From a virus, in IMG/VR virus record IMGVR_UViG_3300048549_000787, positions 1-23,219 of that record: a stretch of DNA of 23,219 bases, one strand, 5' to 3'. Numbering within the stretch: position 1 is the first letter of the stretch; each line of letters begins with the position of its first letter. The translations under genes were made by a program, and so were the position numbers. The notes under the pieces were generated by a model. It saw nothing but the letters and a program-made list of their open reading frames with translations, was not told where the DNA came from and did not search any database. Below are positions 14,291-20,624 of this stretch, piece after piece.

Positions 14291-15156
14291 GATAAAAATG
14301 TATCCAGACTTGTTGTACTTGGTGTGTAATTATATAGAACCAGTTCTTTTCTTTTCTTTTGATCCTTCATATAATTACCGACTGACCTCATAGTATATGT
14401 CAAATCAAACTCCTCGTGAGTCCAGTCATTCTCATCAAACCTTTCCTTTACCCATTGATCTGAGTTATAGGATATAAGTTGATCAGCATTAGATTCATTG
14501 CAATATTCGGCAAACTGATCGTGATTAAAACCTTTGTGCATACTACCTTTCTTGCCATATAATGTATCCTTGATATCATAAGGCGGATCTAGATAAACAA
14601 ATGAGCTGTCAGCGTCATTTAATAATTCTTCGTAAGATAGGTTCGTTATCTTCCAGTTTTTTATTAGTTCACCATATCCCTTTAGATTGTTGATACCTTT
14701 GTATGTAAAGTTAGATTGTGAAGCAGAAGCACTGAATGAAGATGACTCAGTCAATCCACTAAATGAACATTTGTTTAGAATCCAAAAACGAATAGCACGC
14801 CCATATTCATCGTGATCTTCTTGTAAATATTCTTTACACTCTAGAAATAATTTTTTAGCAGTTTCTGGAGTAGGATGATCCATCTTCAACTTTAGTATCG
14901 CCTCACTCATTTGAGAACCATGTGATTGAAGATGAATCCAAAAATTATAAAGATCCCAGTACAGATCATTCACCCACACTTTTACGTGTGGATATTTTTT
15001 AGTTACAAATAATGAAACCGAACCACCACCCAAGAATGGTTCGCGAAACTCATCGTAGTCATTCATGTCTGGAAAGTAAACGTCAAGTTTGTTTACTGCT
15101 CGAGATTTACCACCAGGATATCGAAGTGGGGTTTTTAGTTGTTTCAAATTATTCAT
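14287..15156 (-). CDS. dam: DNA adenine-N6 methyltransferase (D12 class, Dam-like)
   Basis: A 289-aa D12-class adenine methyltransferase. LRYPGGKSRAVNKL (11-24) is the N-terminal signature and EPFLGGGSVSL (39-49) is the AdoMet motif I. DPPY (190-193) is the catalytic motif IV. T4 Dam and bacterial Dam belong here and methylate GATC; the specificity here is inferred only. GATC occurs repeatedly in the window, so it is not strongly avoided. The final residues SLDTFLS resemble the DNA-polymerase and TET/TAGT C-termini, a possible clamp-binding tail. A consensus promoter lies 10 bp upstream. Confidence 0.9.
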   Translation of the reverse strand: MNNLKQLKTPLRYPGGKSRAVNKLDVYFPDMNDYDEFREPFLGGGSVSLFVTKKYPHVKVWVNDLYWDLYNFWIHLQSHGSQMSEAILKLKMDHPTPETAKKLFLECKEYLQEDHDEYGRAIRFWILNKCSFSGLTESSSFSASASQSNFTYKGINNLKGYGELIKNWKITNLSYEELLNDADSSFVYLDPPYDIKDTLYGKKGSMHKGFNHDQFAEYCNESNADQLISYNSDQWVKERFDENDWTHEEFDLTYTMRSVGNYMKDQKKRKELVLYNYTPSTTSLDTFLS

Positions 15157-15165
15157 AATACAATT

Positions 15166-15194
15166 ATTATATCATACTTCACTGTTGTTGTAAA
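15166..15194 (-). promoter_or_regulatory. Sigma70-like promoter for the methyltransferase/AEP unit
   Basis: TTTACA (15194-15189), 17-nt spacer, TATAAT (15171-15166) with TGA before the -10. The -35 and part of the spacer lie inside the 3' end of the mazG-like gene. Confidence 0.8.
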
Positions 15195-15556
15195 GTCTTT
15201 TTTAAATCTGGAGGCGAATAATTAGCACCCTTTAAAACCTTGCCATCTTCACGATAAATCGGTCGCCCATCGGTTCCGAGTTTGCTCATGTTACTCCGAT
15301 GAACTTCATTAAAGCAGTTGTCCAGATTGATACCAAAAGCATGTCCGGCACCATAAACTACATATAGCAAATCACTCAGAGCATCAGCAACTCCCACAAT
15401 ATCTTTTTCATCCATCGCTTCCTTGAGTTCTTCAAGTTCTTCACGGATCAGTTCATATCTCAAATCTGCAACACCTGTCCACATAGGTGTCTTTTCTACA
15501 TCCTGACCGAATGCGTTCATAAAGTCTTCGACCATATCAAAATTACTCTTAGGCAA
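15179..15556 (-). CDS. mazG: MazG-like nucleotide pyrophosphohydrolase
   Basis: An all-alpha NTP pyrophosphatase. RYELIREELEELKEAM gives the E-x-x-E-E metal motif, and DALSDLLYVVYGAGHAFGIN followed by FNEVHRSNMSKL gives the second acidic pair and the C-terminal helix. Marine phages often carry MazG-like enzymes that hydrolyse dNTPs or alarmone-like nucleotides. The start is taken as TTG 15556 because GGAGG lies 6 nt upstream, inside the last codons of the DNA polymerase gene. The first in-frame ATG (15535) has only a weak AAGAG 10 nt away. The gene overlaps the polymerase stop by 8 bp and ends the gp43 unit. Confidence 0.87.
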   Translation of the reverse strand: MPKSNFDMVEDFMNAFGQDVEKTPMWTGVADLRYELIREELEELKEAMDEKDIVGVADALSDLLYVVYGAGHAFGINLDNCFNEVHRSNMSKLGTDGRPIYREDGKVLKGANYSPPDLKKTLQQQ

Positions 15557-18077
15557 AGAAATCCTCCAATGTTTGCTGTTCCTCTTCCCGCCATCCAATA
15601 GAATCAAGAATCATCTTTAGCGGATCCAAGAAAGTTTTTTGAAATTGTAAATCATAATCTATATATTTTTCTAATTGAAACTCTTTAGGAAAATATCCTG
15701 GGAATGCCACAATGTTTTCTTTTATCGGATTCGGAAGTTTCATGTACATAAATTTGATGCGAGTTCCATTCGTGATTAACTCGTACTTGTTAGAGAGCGA
15801 TAATTCTTTTATCTTCTTGTTGTAGATAAGAGATCCTCTCACATGTATCGGTGTACCTTTTTTGTAAATCATTTTTCTATCGCTCCACTCAGTAAGGTTT
15901 TTGACACCTCGTGGAAATGCAATATCTTCAGGTGGTAATGATCGAAACTCTGTTTTAAAATCACGAATAAATTTTTGTGTATCTTCTTCGGATCCAGAAA
16001 TAATAACTTTAAATATCTCTCGAAACTTTGCTCGGCATATCTCTGGAGTCGAAGATTTGATTGCCTCGATACCCATCATCTTGAGTTTCGGTTCTTCATA
16101 CTGCACACCCTCAGAGTTATGCACGTTGAGAATATATCTTTTCTTGGCAGTCCAGATACCCTTATCAGCGATAACCTCACGTGCCATTTCCATTCGTGGT
16201 TTATGGCAATTTAGTTTTAAATACAAATCTTCATAAGACTTAGCAAGTATCGGTTCAAAGTGTTCGGAGCATACCTTATCCAAAAACTGTACAGGATTTT
16301 TAGGATTCAGTTGCTTGACCAGTGGCGCGAAATCTACATACAAAGAATCGGTGTCAATCGCGATAACGTAATCTTTTCCCTCAGTCTTCAAAAGTTTATT
16401 CATCGCTTGATTCATAGACTTTTCTGCCCAACGAATAACCATTTGACCTGTGAGAGTTACACCCTCGGCAACTCTAACATCAAAGTATTTGAACCATTTA
16501 TTACCCAACGCACCATACAAAGAGTTCATAAGAATTTTGATTGCCATCTGCTGGTTTTGCAATCTGTTTATTTCTTTTTCAATTTCATACGTCTTTTCTT
16601 TTTGATATGACTGTTCAGCAGCAAGCATCATATTTTTTACAGACCTTCTATCATCATAATATTCAATAATGATACTAGGTATGACACCATCAAATTCTTT
16701 ACGATACACAGAACCGTTGGCAGCAACGGCAACGTTTGCCTCACGAACTGCCGGATGTAGAGGGTCTGCAGGACTATCATGATATTTAAGGAAGTGCTCG
16801 ATAGAACCGTATGCTTGTTCAGATGGCAGTTTACCCAGAGTCTCTGGTGACATATTCCACTGCACAATAATATTAGGATATAGAGAATTCAAATCAAAAC
16901 TAACGACCCAATCGTGTATACCAACCTGCGGTTCTTTAACATAACCGCCAGCAAATTCTTGCTTTTCCTCGTTTGGTTTTGATATAGAAGAAACTTTTTT
17001 CTGTTTTAATAGATTTCTGTAGATGATAGATTCCCATATACCAGTGACACCAAACGTATCTCTATAGTTGACACCACCTTTATATGCCATGGTCATAGCA
17101 AGTGTAATCAATCCCATCTTATCTTCGAGACGATCAACCAACTGCACGTCTTTCATGTTATAGTCAATATATTTTTGGAAGTCATCCTTGTATAAATTTC
17201 TCAACGAACCAGATTCATCAAATGATAACTTGCGTTCACCTAGAACCACATAGGCGATATGGTCAAGTTTATAAGATTCCATCATACCATAGGTATAACC
17301 GAACTTTTGAAATAGTTCTAGATAATCTAGGATTTCTACACCACCAAGTGAATATCCTTCATATTCTTTGTTCATCTTCTTAATTTTAAAATGCTCGACC
17401 ACACCCCAAGGTGAAAACTTTTTTGCCATATCCAGACCAAGTATCTTGGCAGTTCTATTTACCAAGTAGGGAATATCAAAGAAACGCACGTTCCATCCCG
17501 TAATGACGTCTGGCATTTTTTCTCGAGAAGAATAGAAGTCTAAGAATTTAAGAAGCAGATGCGCTTCATCCTCGCAGTGAGTATATCGCACAGGTTTAAT
17601 AAGTGCGGCATCCTCATCATACTTACCACACGCCCACACCCAATAAGTGTTGTCGATATTATTTTTGAGGGTGATGGCAGTGATTGGTTGATCTGCCTTT
17701 GAAGGTTCCGGGAACCCATCATCATACTCTGTTTCGATATCAATGGTGGATACATTGATGAGGTCGCGATCCCAATCTATATCTCGGGGATACTTACTCG
17801 TGATATACTGGTGCACATAATTAGTGGTACCATAAATTTTAAAACCACCGACATCATCATATTCATCGATGAATTTTCTTGCTGCACTCATAGAGTCAAA
17901 CTCTACAGGTGAAACCATTGTGTCGTCGATAGCACGCCAACCTTCATCCCTTTTGGATGGGATGAAGAGTGTCGGCTTGAAAAACTTTTCTTGTTTATAA
18001 ATTCTTTTGCCAGAGGCATCATACCCACGATAAAGGATACTGTTGCCCATGCGAAAAACTGAAGTATAGAATGACAT
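15549..18077 (-). CDS. 43: Family-B DNA polymerase gp43
   Basis: The phage replicative polymerase with 3'-5' exonuclease, 842 aa from ATG 18077 (GGGAG 6 nt upstream; the frame to 18095 needs a TTG). Exonuclease motifs: STIDIETEYD (Exo I), GWNVRFFDIPYL (Exo II) and YNMKDVQLVDRLE (Exo III). Polymerase motifs: FDLNSLYPNI (motif A; canonical SLYPS is SLYPN here), KILMNSLYGALGN (motif B) and AIDTDSLYVDF (motif C). The C-terminus TLEDFFA corresponds in position to the T4/RB69 gp43 tail that binds the gp45 clamp. Unlike T4, it is separated from regA/62/44 by about 3 kb of accessory genes. Confidence 0.97.
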   Translation of the reverse strand: MSFYTSVFRMGNSILYRGYDASGKRIYKQEKFFKPTLFIPSKRDEGWRAIDDTMVSPVEFDSMSAARKFIDEYDDVGGFKIYGTTNYVHQYITSKYPRDIDWDRDLINVSTIDIETEYDDGFPEPSKADQPITAITLKNNIDNTYWVWACGKYDEDAALIKPVRYTHCEDEAHLLLKFLDFYSSREKMPDVITGWNVRFFDIPYLVNRTAKILGLDMAKKFSPWGVVEHFKIKKMNKEYEGYSLGGVEILDYLELFQKFGYTYGMMESYKLDHIAYVVLGERKLSFDESGSLRNLYKDDFQKYIDYNMKDVQLVDRLEDKMGLITLAMTMAYKGGVNYRDTFGVTGIWESIIYRNLLKQKKVSSISKPNEEKQEFAGGYVKEPQVGIHDWVVSFDLNSLYPNIIVQWNMSPETLGKLPSEQAYGSIEHFLKYHDSPADPLHPAVREANVAVAANGSVYRKEFDGVIPSIIIEYYDDRRSVKNMMLAAEQSYQKEKTYEIEKEINRLQNQQMAIKILMNSLYGALGNKWFKYFDVRVAEGVTLTGQMVIRWAEKSMNQAMNKLLKTEGKDYVIAIDTDSLYVDFAPLVKQLNPKNPVQFLDKVCSEHFEPILAKSYEDLYLKLNCHKPRMEMAREVIADKGIWTAKKRYILNVHNSEGVQYEEPKLKMMGIEAIKSSTPEICRAKFREIFKVIISGSEEDTQKFIRDFKTEFRSLPPEDIAFPRGVKNLTEWSDRKMIYKKGTPIHVRGSLIYNKKIKELSLSNKYELITNGTRIKFMYMKLPNPIKENIVAFPGYFPKEFQLEKYIDYDLQFQKTFLDPLKMILDSIGWREEEQQTLEDFFA

Positions 18078-18100
18078 ACAAACTCCCAATAACAAACATA

Positions 18101-18129
18101 ATTATATCATAAAACGATGGAGATGTAAA
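18101..18129 (-). promoter_or_regulatory. Sigma70-like promoter for the DNA polymerase unit
   Basis: TTTACA (18129-18124), 17-nt spacer, TATAAT (18106-18101) with TGA before the -10; initiation near 18094 fits the ATG at 18077. It fills the gap between the lysozyme stop and gp43. Confidence 0.82.
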
Positions 18130-18134
18130 GCCTT

Positions 18135-18578
18135 TTATCCTATAGACCTCATTCTTTGTACTAACCTTTCGGCACGATTAGGGACTTGGCGATACCACTG
18201 AGAATCTACCATTTCATCAGCAGCTTTTTGCCAGTCTCGCGCGTCGACTCCTGCCTTCATTCCTTTGAATTTAGAAAGTCTTGGGCGTCCAAGATTGAAA
18301 CACATGTTGGCGATGATGAGTTGGGCTTCTTCAGGCAGTTCGTTGAAGTCATCATATAACCTGTAACAGTCTTCAAGTGTGATTTGTATATCCGATTCGA
18401 ACGCTGAAGCCACTCGATCTTCAGAGACTGGAGTGCCAACTTCTTCTCCATACTCGAGATCTTGTTCAGTGATAAGGTGACCGATGCCAAAAGTAGGCAA
18501 CCCAAGATGATCAAGATATATTTCATATTTAATTCCCTCATCTAATTCGAGATCTGCTCTTAATTTTTCTATATTCAT
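18135..18578 (-). CDS. e: T4-type lysozyme (endolysin, GH24)
   Basis: A 147-aa muramidase that cleaves the glycan backbone of peptidoglycan at lysis. Catalytic residues align with T4 lysozyme Glu11/Asp20/Thr26 with identical spacing: Glu14 (LDEG), Asp23 (IYLD) and Thr29 (PTFGIGH). The C-terminal W-Y-R-Q-V-P-N-R-A-E-R resembles T4 'WYNQTPNRAKR'. ATG 18578 overlaps the upstream stop (TAATG), and GGAGG lies 10 nt upstream; the longer frame to 18611 is not needed. There is no signal sequence, so release should need a holin. It lies among early genes rather than in a lysis cassette. Confidence 0.93.
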   Translation of the reverse strand: MNIEKLRADLELDEGIKYEIYLDHLGLPTFGIGHLITEQDLEYGEEVGTPVSEDRVASAFESDIQITLEDCYRLYDDFNELPEEAQLIIANMCFNLGRPRLSKFKGMKAGVDARDWQKAADEMVDSQWYRQVPNRAERLVQRMRSIG

Positions 18579-18790
18579 TACCAAGTGCCTCCTTTTACTT
18601 CCATATAACAATTGCGATCAGGCTTACTATCTGCTTGCTGAACCCAATTTAATTCTTGAATTAATCTATTGTACCAATTTTTATCATGCTCATCATGAGC
18701 TTTATTCATATCATCCATCAATTGACTGATACGTTGTTTAATATAATTTTTCTTACGATTTTCTTGCACGTTATTATATCCGCGTCTCAT
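18578..18790 (-). CDS. Small helical hypothetical protein
   Basis: A 70-aa basic/acidic helical protein. Residues 12-45 (KKNYIKQRISQLMDDMNKAH and on) are a long charged helix and NWYNRLIQELNWV a second. ATG 18790 overlaps the stop of the Cys-rich ORF (TAATG) and its own stop overlaps the lysozyme ATG, giving three-gene coupling. Family not recognised. Confidence 0.68.
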   Translation of the reverse strand: MRRGYNNVQENRKKNYIKQRISQLMDDMNKAHDEHDKNWYNRLIQELNWVQQADSKPDRNCYMEVKGGTW

Positions 18791-18945
18791 TAGGTGTTCT
18801 CCTTTACAAAAGAATCTGGTAAATCTTTTATTGGTAATTCACAATCACAACCATAACAAACATCATTAACGCATTCTGTACAGTCAGTGGTAAGGCAGTG
18901 GCAACGGTGGCCACATTTTTTACAGTGTCTTTCTGATCCTTGCAT
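18790..18945 (-). CDS. Cys-rich, probably zinc-binding microprotein
   Basis: 51 aa with nine cysteines and three histidines in residues 7-35 (HCKKCGHRCHC, then C-x2-C and C-x2-C-x-C), a zinc-ribbon-like arrangement. The ATG is preceded by GGAGG and the stop overlaps the next ATG (TAATG). The C-terminal third is Cys-free. It may be a small nucleic-acid- or protein-binding factor; the function is unknown. It begins just past a strong terminator, so its mRNA must come from read-through or an unrecognised promoter. Confidence 0.65.
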   Translation of the reverse strand: MQGSERHCKKCGHRCHCLTTDCTECVNDVCYGCDCELPIKDLPDSFVKENT

Positions 18946-18958
18946 TTATACCTCCGTG

Positions 18959-18984
18959 AAAAAGGAGCAAGTTGCCCTGCTCCC
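18959..18984 (-). terminator. Rho-independent terminator
   Basis: On the minus strand, GGAGCA-(8 nt)-TGCTCC forms a perfect 6-bp GC-rich stem (18983-18978 with 18969-18964), followed directly by TTTTT. This ends the large unit descending from the clamp-loader genes through Hsp20. It lies ~10 nt after the 13-codon ORF and just before the Cys-rich gene. Confidence 0.85.
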
Positions 18985-18993
18985 CTTTATTTA

Positions 18994-19035
18994 TTATGCG
19001 TAGGTTTCCCACTCATTGTTAGTATACGGCCACAT
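18994..19035 (-). CDS. Possible 13-residue microprotein
   Basis: An ATG frame reads MWPYTNNEWETYA then TAA. It starts 1 nt after the stop of the preceding mini-ORF, with GGTGGG about 8 nt upstream, and ends ten bases before the terminator. The Trp/Tyr-rich, acidic sequence is not random-looking, but at this length it could be fortuitous. Comparison with related phages would settle it. Confidence 0.35.
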   Translation of the reverse strand: MWPYTNNEWETYA

Positions 19036-19036
19036 A

Positions 19037-19099
19037 TTATTTCCCACCTTTTTTCTGTTCGCCCTTCGGACGAAGATAGCTGTGATCCGGATCAATCAT
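19037..19099 (-). CDS. Possible 20-residue microprotein
   Basis: A 20-aa frame (MIDPDHSYLRPKGEQKKGGK) begins inside the ATGA overlap with the preceding 38-aa ORF and ends at TAA 19039-19037. It is basic and probably unstructured. Support comes from consecutive stop-start overlaps along this stretch. Confidence 0.4.
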   Translation of the reverse strand: MIDPDHSYLRPKGEQKKGGK

Positions 19100-19212
19100 G
19101 ATGCATACCTGTCAAATTGATTAACTTCTTTAATCAACATGCGTTCAACTTCAGCAATTGATTCTGGTTTGCAACCTGCTGTCTTAAAAAAGAATTTCCA
19201 GAGATTAATCAT
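19096..19212 (-). CDS. Small 38-residue protein
   Basis: A 38-aa frame from ATG 19212, overlapping the upstream stop as ATGA, and ending at TGA 19098-19096. The N-terminus is aromatic (NLWKFFFKTAG) and the rest is a charged amphipathic helix (ESIAEVERMLIKEVNQFDRY). Function unknown. Confidence 0.5.
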   Translation of the reverse strand: MINLWKFFFKTAGCKPESIAEVERMLIKEVNQFDRYAS

Positions 19213-19442
19213 TTATAATACTCCTTTAATGTCTTTTGATTAAGAATAGCAAGAATACCCGCATAATCTTCATTTGGATACTCATGCCGAAGCATACGTG
19301 CTAGTTTTTGATTAGTTTCAATTTGTCTTGAAACTTCGATCGCACGACCAACTGCTTTTAGATGGCCGATCATCCATGCTGCAAATGCAGTAATGAATGA
19401 GCTACGAACGAGTGAATAACCCTTTAGTGCTATTTCTGTCAT
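19209..19442 (-). CDS. Small helical hypothetical protein
   Basis: 77 aa. GGGG lies 7 nt before ATG 19442, which is inside the Hsp20 3' end (41-bp overlap). Residues 8-30 form an amphipathic or weakly hydrophobic helix and the rest is charged helix (RQIETNQKLARMLRHEYP). It is coupled through ATGA to the 38-aa ORF. No family recognised. Confidence 0.65.
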   Translation of the reverse strand: MTEIALKGYSLVRSSFITAFAAWMIGHLKAVGRAIEVSRQIETNQKLARMLRHEYPNEDYAGILAILNQKTLKEYYK

Positions 19443-19869
19443 TTGTTTTCCCCTTATGACCGTTAATTGTAATCATCTGGGGACGCTTCTCTTCGGGAAG
19501 GACTACCTCCAATCCAACGGACAGTATGCCATCCTTCAGTTCTGCTCCAGTTACTTCCGTATATTCGGACAGTCTAAATGACTTCTTAAATTTGCGTGCT
19601 GAAATACCTTTGTGCACATATTTCTCTGGAGGTCTACGCTGTTCGCGATTACCTTCAATAGTGAGAATGTGGTCTTTTACTTCAACAGCGATATCCTCTT
19701 CACTAAACCCAGCAACAGCAAGTTCTATGCAATATTGCATATCTTCTTCTTTGACCACGTTGTGCGGTGGATACGAATCATTCGCACCCTTACTGATGTT
19801 ATCGAGTTCGTTGAAGATGTGATCGAAACCCAAGAATACATTTCTCGGGAACGCATAAGTTCCAGTCAT
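19402..19869 (-). CDS. hsp20: Small heat-shock protein Hsp20 (IbpA-like)
   Basis: A 155-aa alpha-crystallin-domain chaperone that holds unfolded proteins. NVVKEEDMQYCIELAVAGFS, DIAVEVKDHILTIEG and YVHKGISARKFKKSFRL form the beta-sandwich core. ELKDGILSVGLEV is the A-x-x-x-n-G-v-L-like signature, and a C-terminal I-x-I (ITI) follows. T4-like marine phages commonly carry one. GGAGG 5 nt before ATG 19869 is strong. The leader contains a stable hairpin. The last ~16 residues are polar and overlap the next gene. Confidence 0.93.
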   Translation of the reverse strand: MTGTYAFPRNVFLGFDHIFNELDNISKGANDSYPPHNVVKEEDMQYCIELAVAGFSEEDIAVEVKDHILTIEGNREQRRPPEKYVHKGISARKFKKSFRLSEYTEVTGAELKDGILSVGLEVVLPEEKRPQMITINGHKGKTNDRNSTKGLFTRS

Positions 19870-19900
19870 GTTTACCTCCTATGACTAGCAAGGTTAAAAT

Positions 19901-19923
19901 GAGATCCGCGAATGCGGCATCTC
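19901..19923 (-). other. Leader hairpin upstream of Hsp20
   Basis: GAGAT-(G)-CCGC-ATTC-GCGG-ATCTC forms a 9-bp stem with one bulged G in the ~85-bp gap before hsp20, followed on the minus strand by ATTTT. It could be a weak terminator for the preceding oxygenase gene or a structured hsp20 5' UTR. The AT-rich stretch before it (19924-19955) may hold a promoter (TAGAAT at 19932-19927), but no convincing -35 is visible. Confidence 0.5.
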
Positions 19924-19955
19924 TACATTCTATATATAATACTTTTTTTTAAAAT

Positions 19956-20624
19956 TTAAATAGACTCTTTCAATATTTTTTGTACTTTATTTTTTCTTAA
20001 ATCTAAATATAACATTAATGTGACTCTATATTCATTAGTGTAATTAAAAACGTTATGATAGTGGTAAGAGTTGAAAATATATGCTTCACCAACTTCGAAT
20101 TTTTTACGCCAAACATTTTTTAACCAATTTGGTCTATGAAACCTTTTCCACCACTTGAACTCATCTTTATGTAAAACGCAATATTCGAAATCTTCTGGCA
20201 TAATAATTGGTATTTGGCAAGTTAATTGCCATTCAGGTTGACCGTGTTCTTGCACATGACTATGCCATAATAAAGATTCTTTAGGAGCAATTCTCATAAT
20301 CCTTGCCCTTAATCCTTCACCACCCAATTTTGATATGAGATCATAATAATATGGGCAAATAGATTTTAATTCTGTTTCACTAGAAGCAGAAGAATTACCT
20401 TCCTGCATATCCGAATATAATTCGCCTTTCGAACTAACCAGACAAATACCCGACCAAGCATTAGCATATTTTTTTCGAACTGGCCAGTATCTGGTTCTAT
20501 AATTTTCAAATGAATATTTTTTCTCGACTTCTTTATATTCTTTCAGTAGTAGTTCATGATCAATATCGATATTTAATTTTATAAAAGGTGTGTCTCTTAT
20601 AATATTTAGATCAATGGCGTTCAT
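19956..20624 (-). CDS. Aspartyl/asparaginyl beta-hydroxylase-like 2OG-Fe(II) oxygenase
   Basis: 222 aa. RIAPKESLLWHSHVQEHG (His121, His123), CQIPIIMP, GEAYIFNSYHYHNVFNYTNEYRVTLMLYLDL (His190, Arg200) match the cupin-like core of the Asp/Asn beta-hydroxylase family, in which two histidines bind iron and an Arg binds 2-oxoglutarate. Substrates in phages are unknown; protein hydroxylation is the family reaction. The start overlaps the previous gene by 14 bp. It is distinct from the two TIGR02466-like oxygenases elsewhere in the window. Confidence 0.75.
   Translation of the reverse strand: MNAIDLNIIRDTPFIKLNIDIDHELLLKEYKEVEKKYSFENYRTRYWPVRKKYANAWSGICLVSSKGELYSDMQEGNSSASSETELKSICPYYYDLISKLGGEGLRARIMRIAPKESLLWHSHVQEHGQPEWQLTCQIPIIMPEDFEYCVLHKDEFKWWKRFHRPNWLKNVWRKKFEVGEAYIFNSYHYHNVFNYTNEYRVTLMLYLDLRKNKVQKILKESI

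Noticed and set aside
18985-18992. AATAAATA (7 of 8 to the late-promoter core) upstream of the lysozyme group
   Set aside because: It would sit immediately before an intrinsic terminator on the same strand, so transcripts would stop at once; the match is imperfect.
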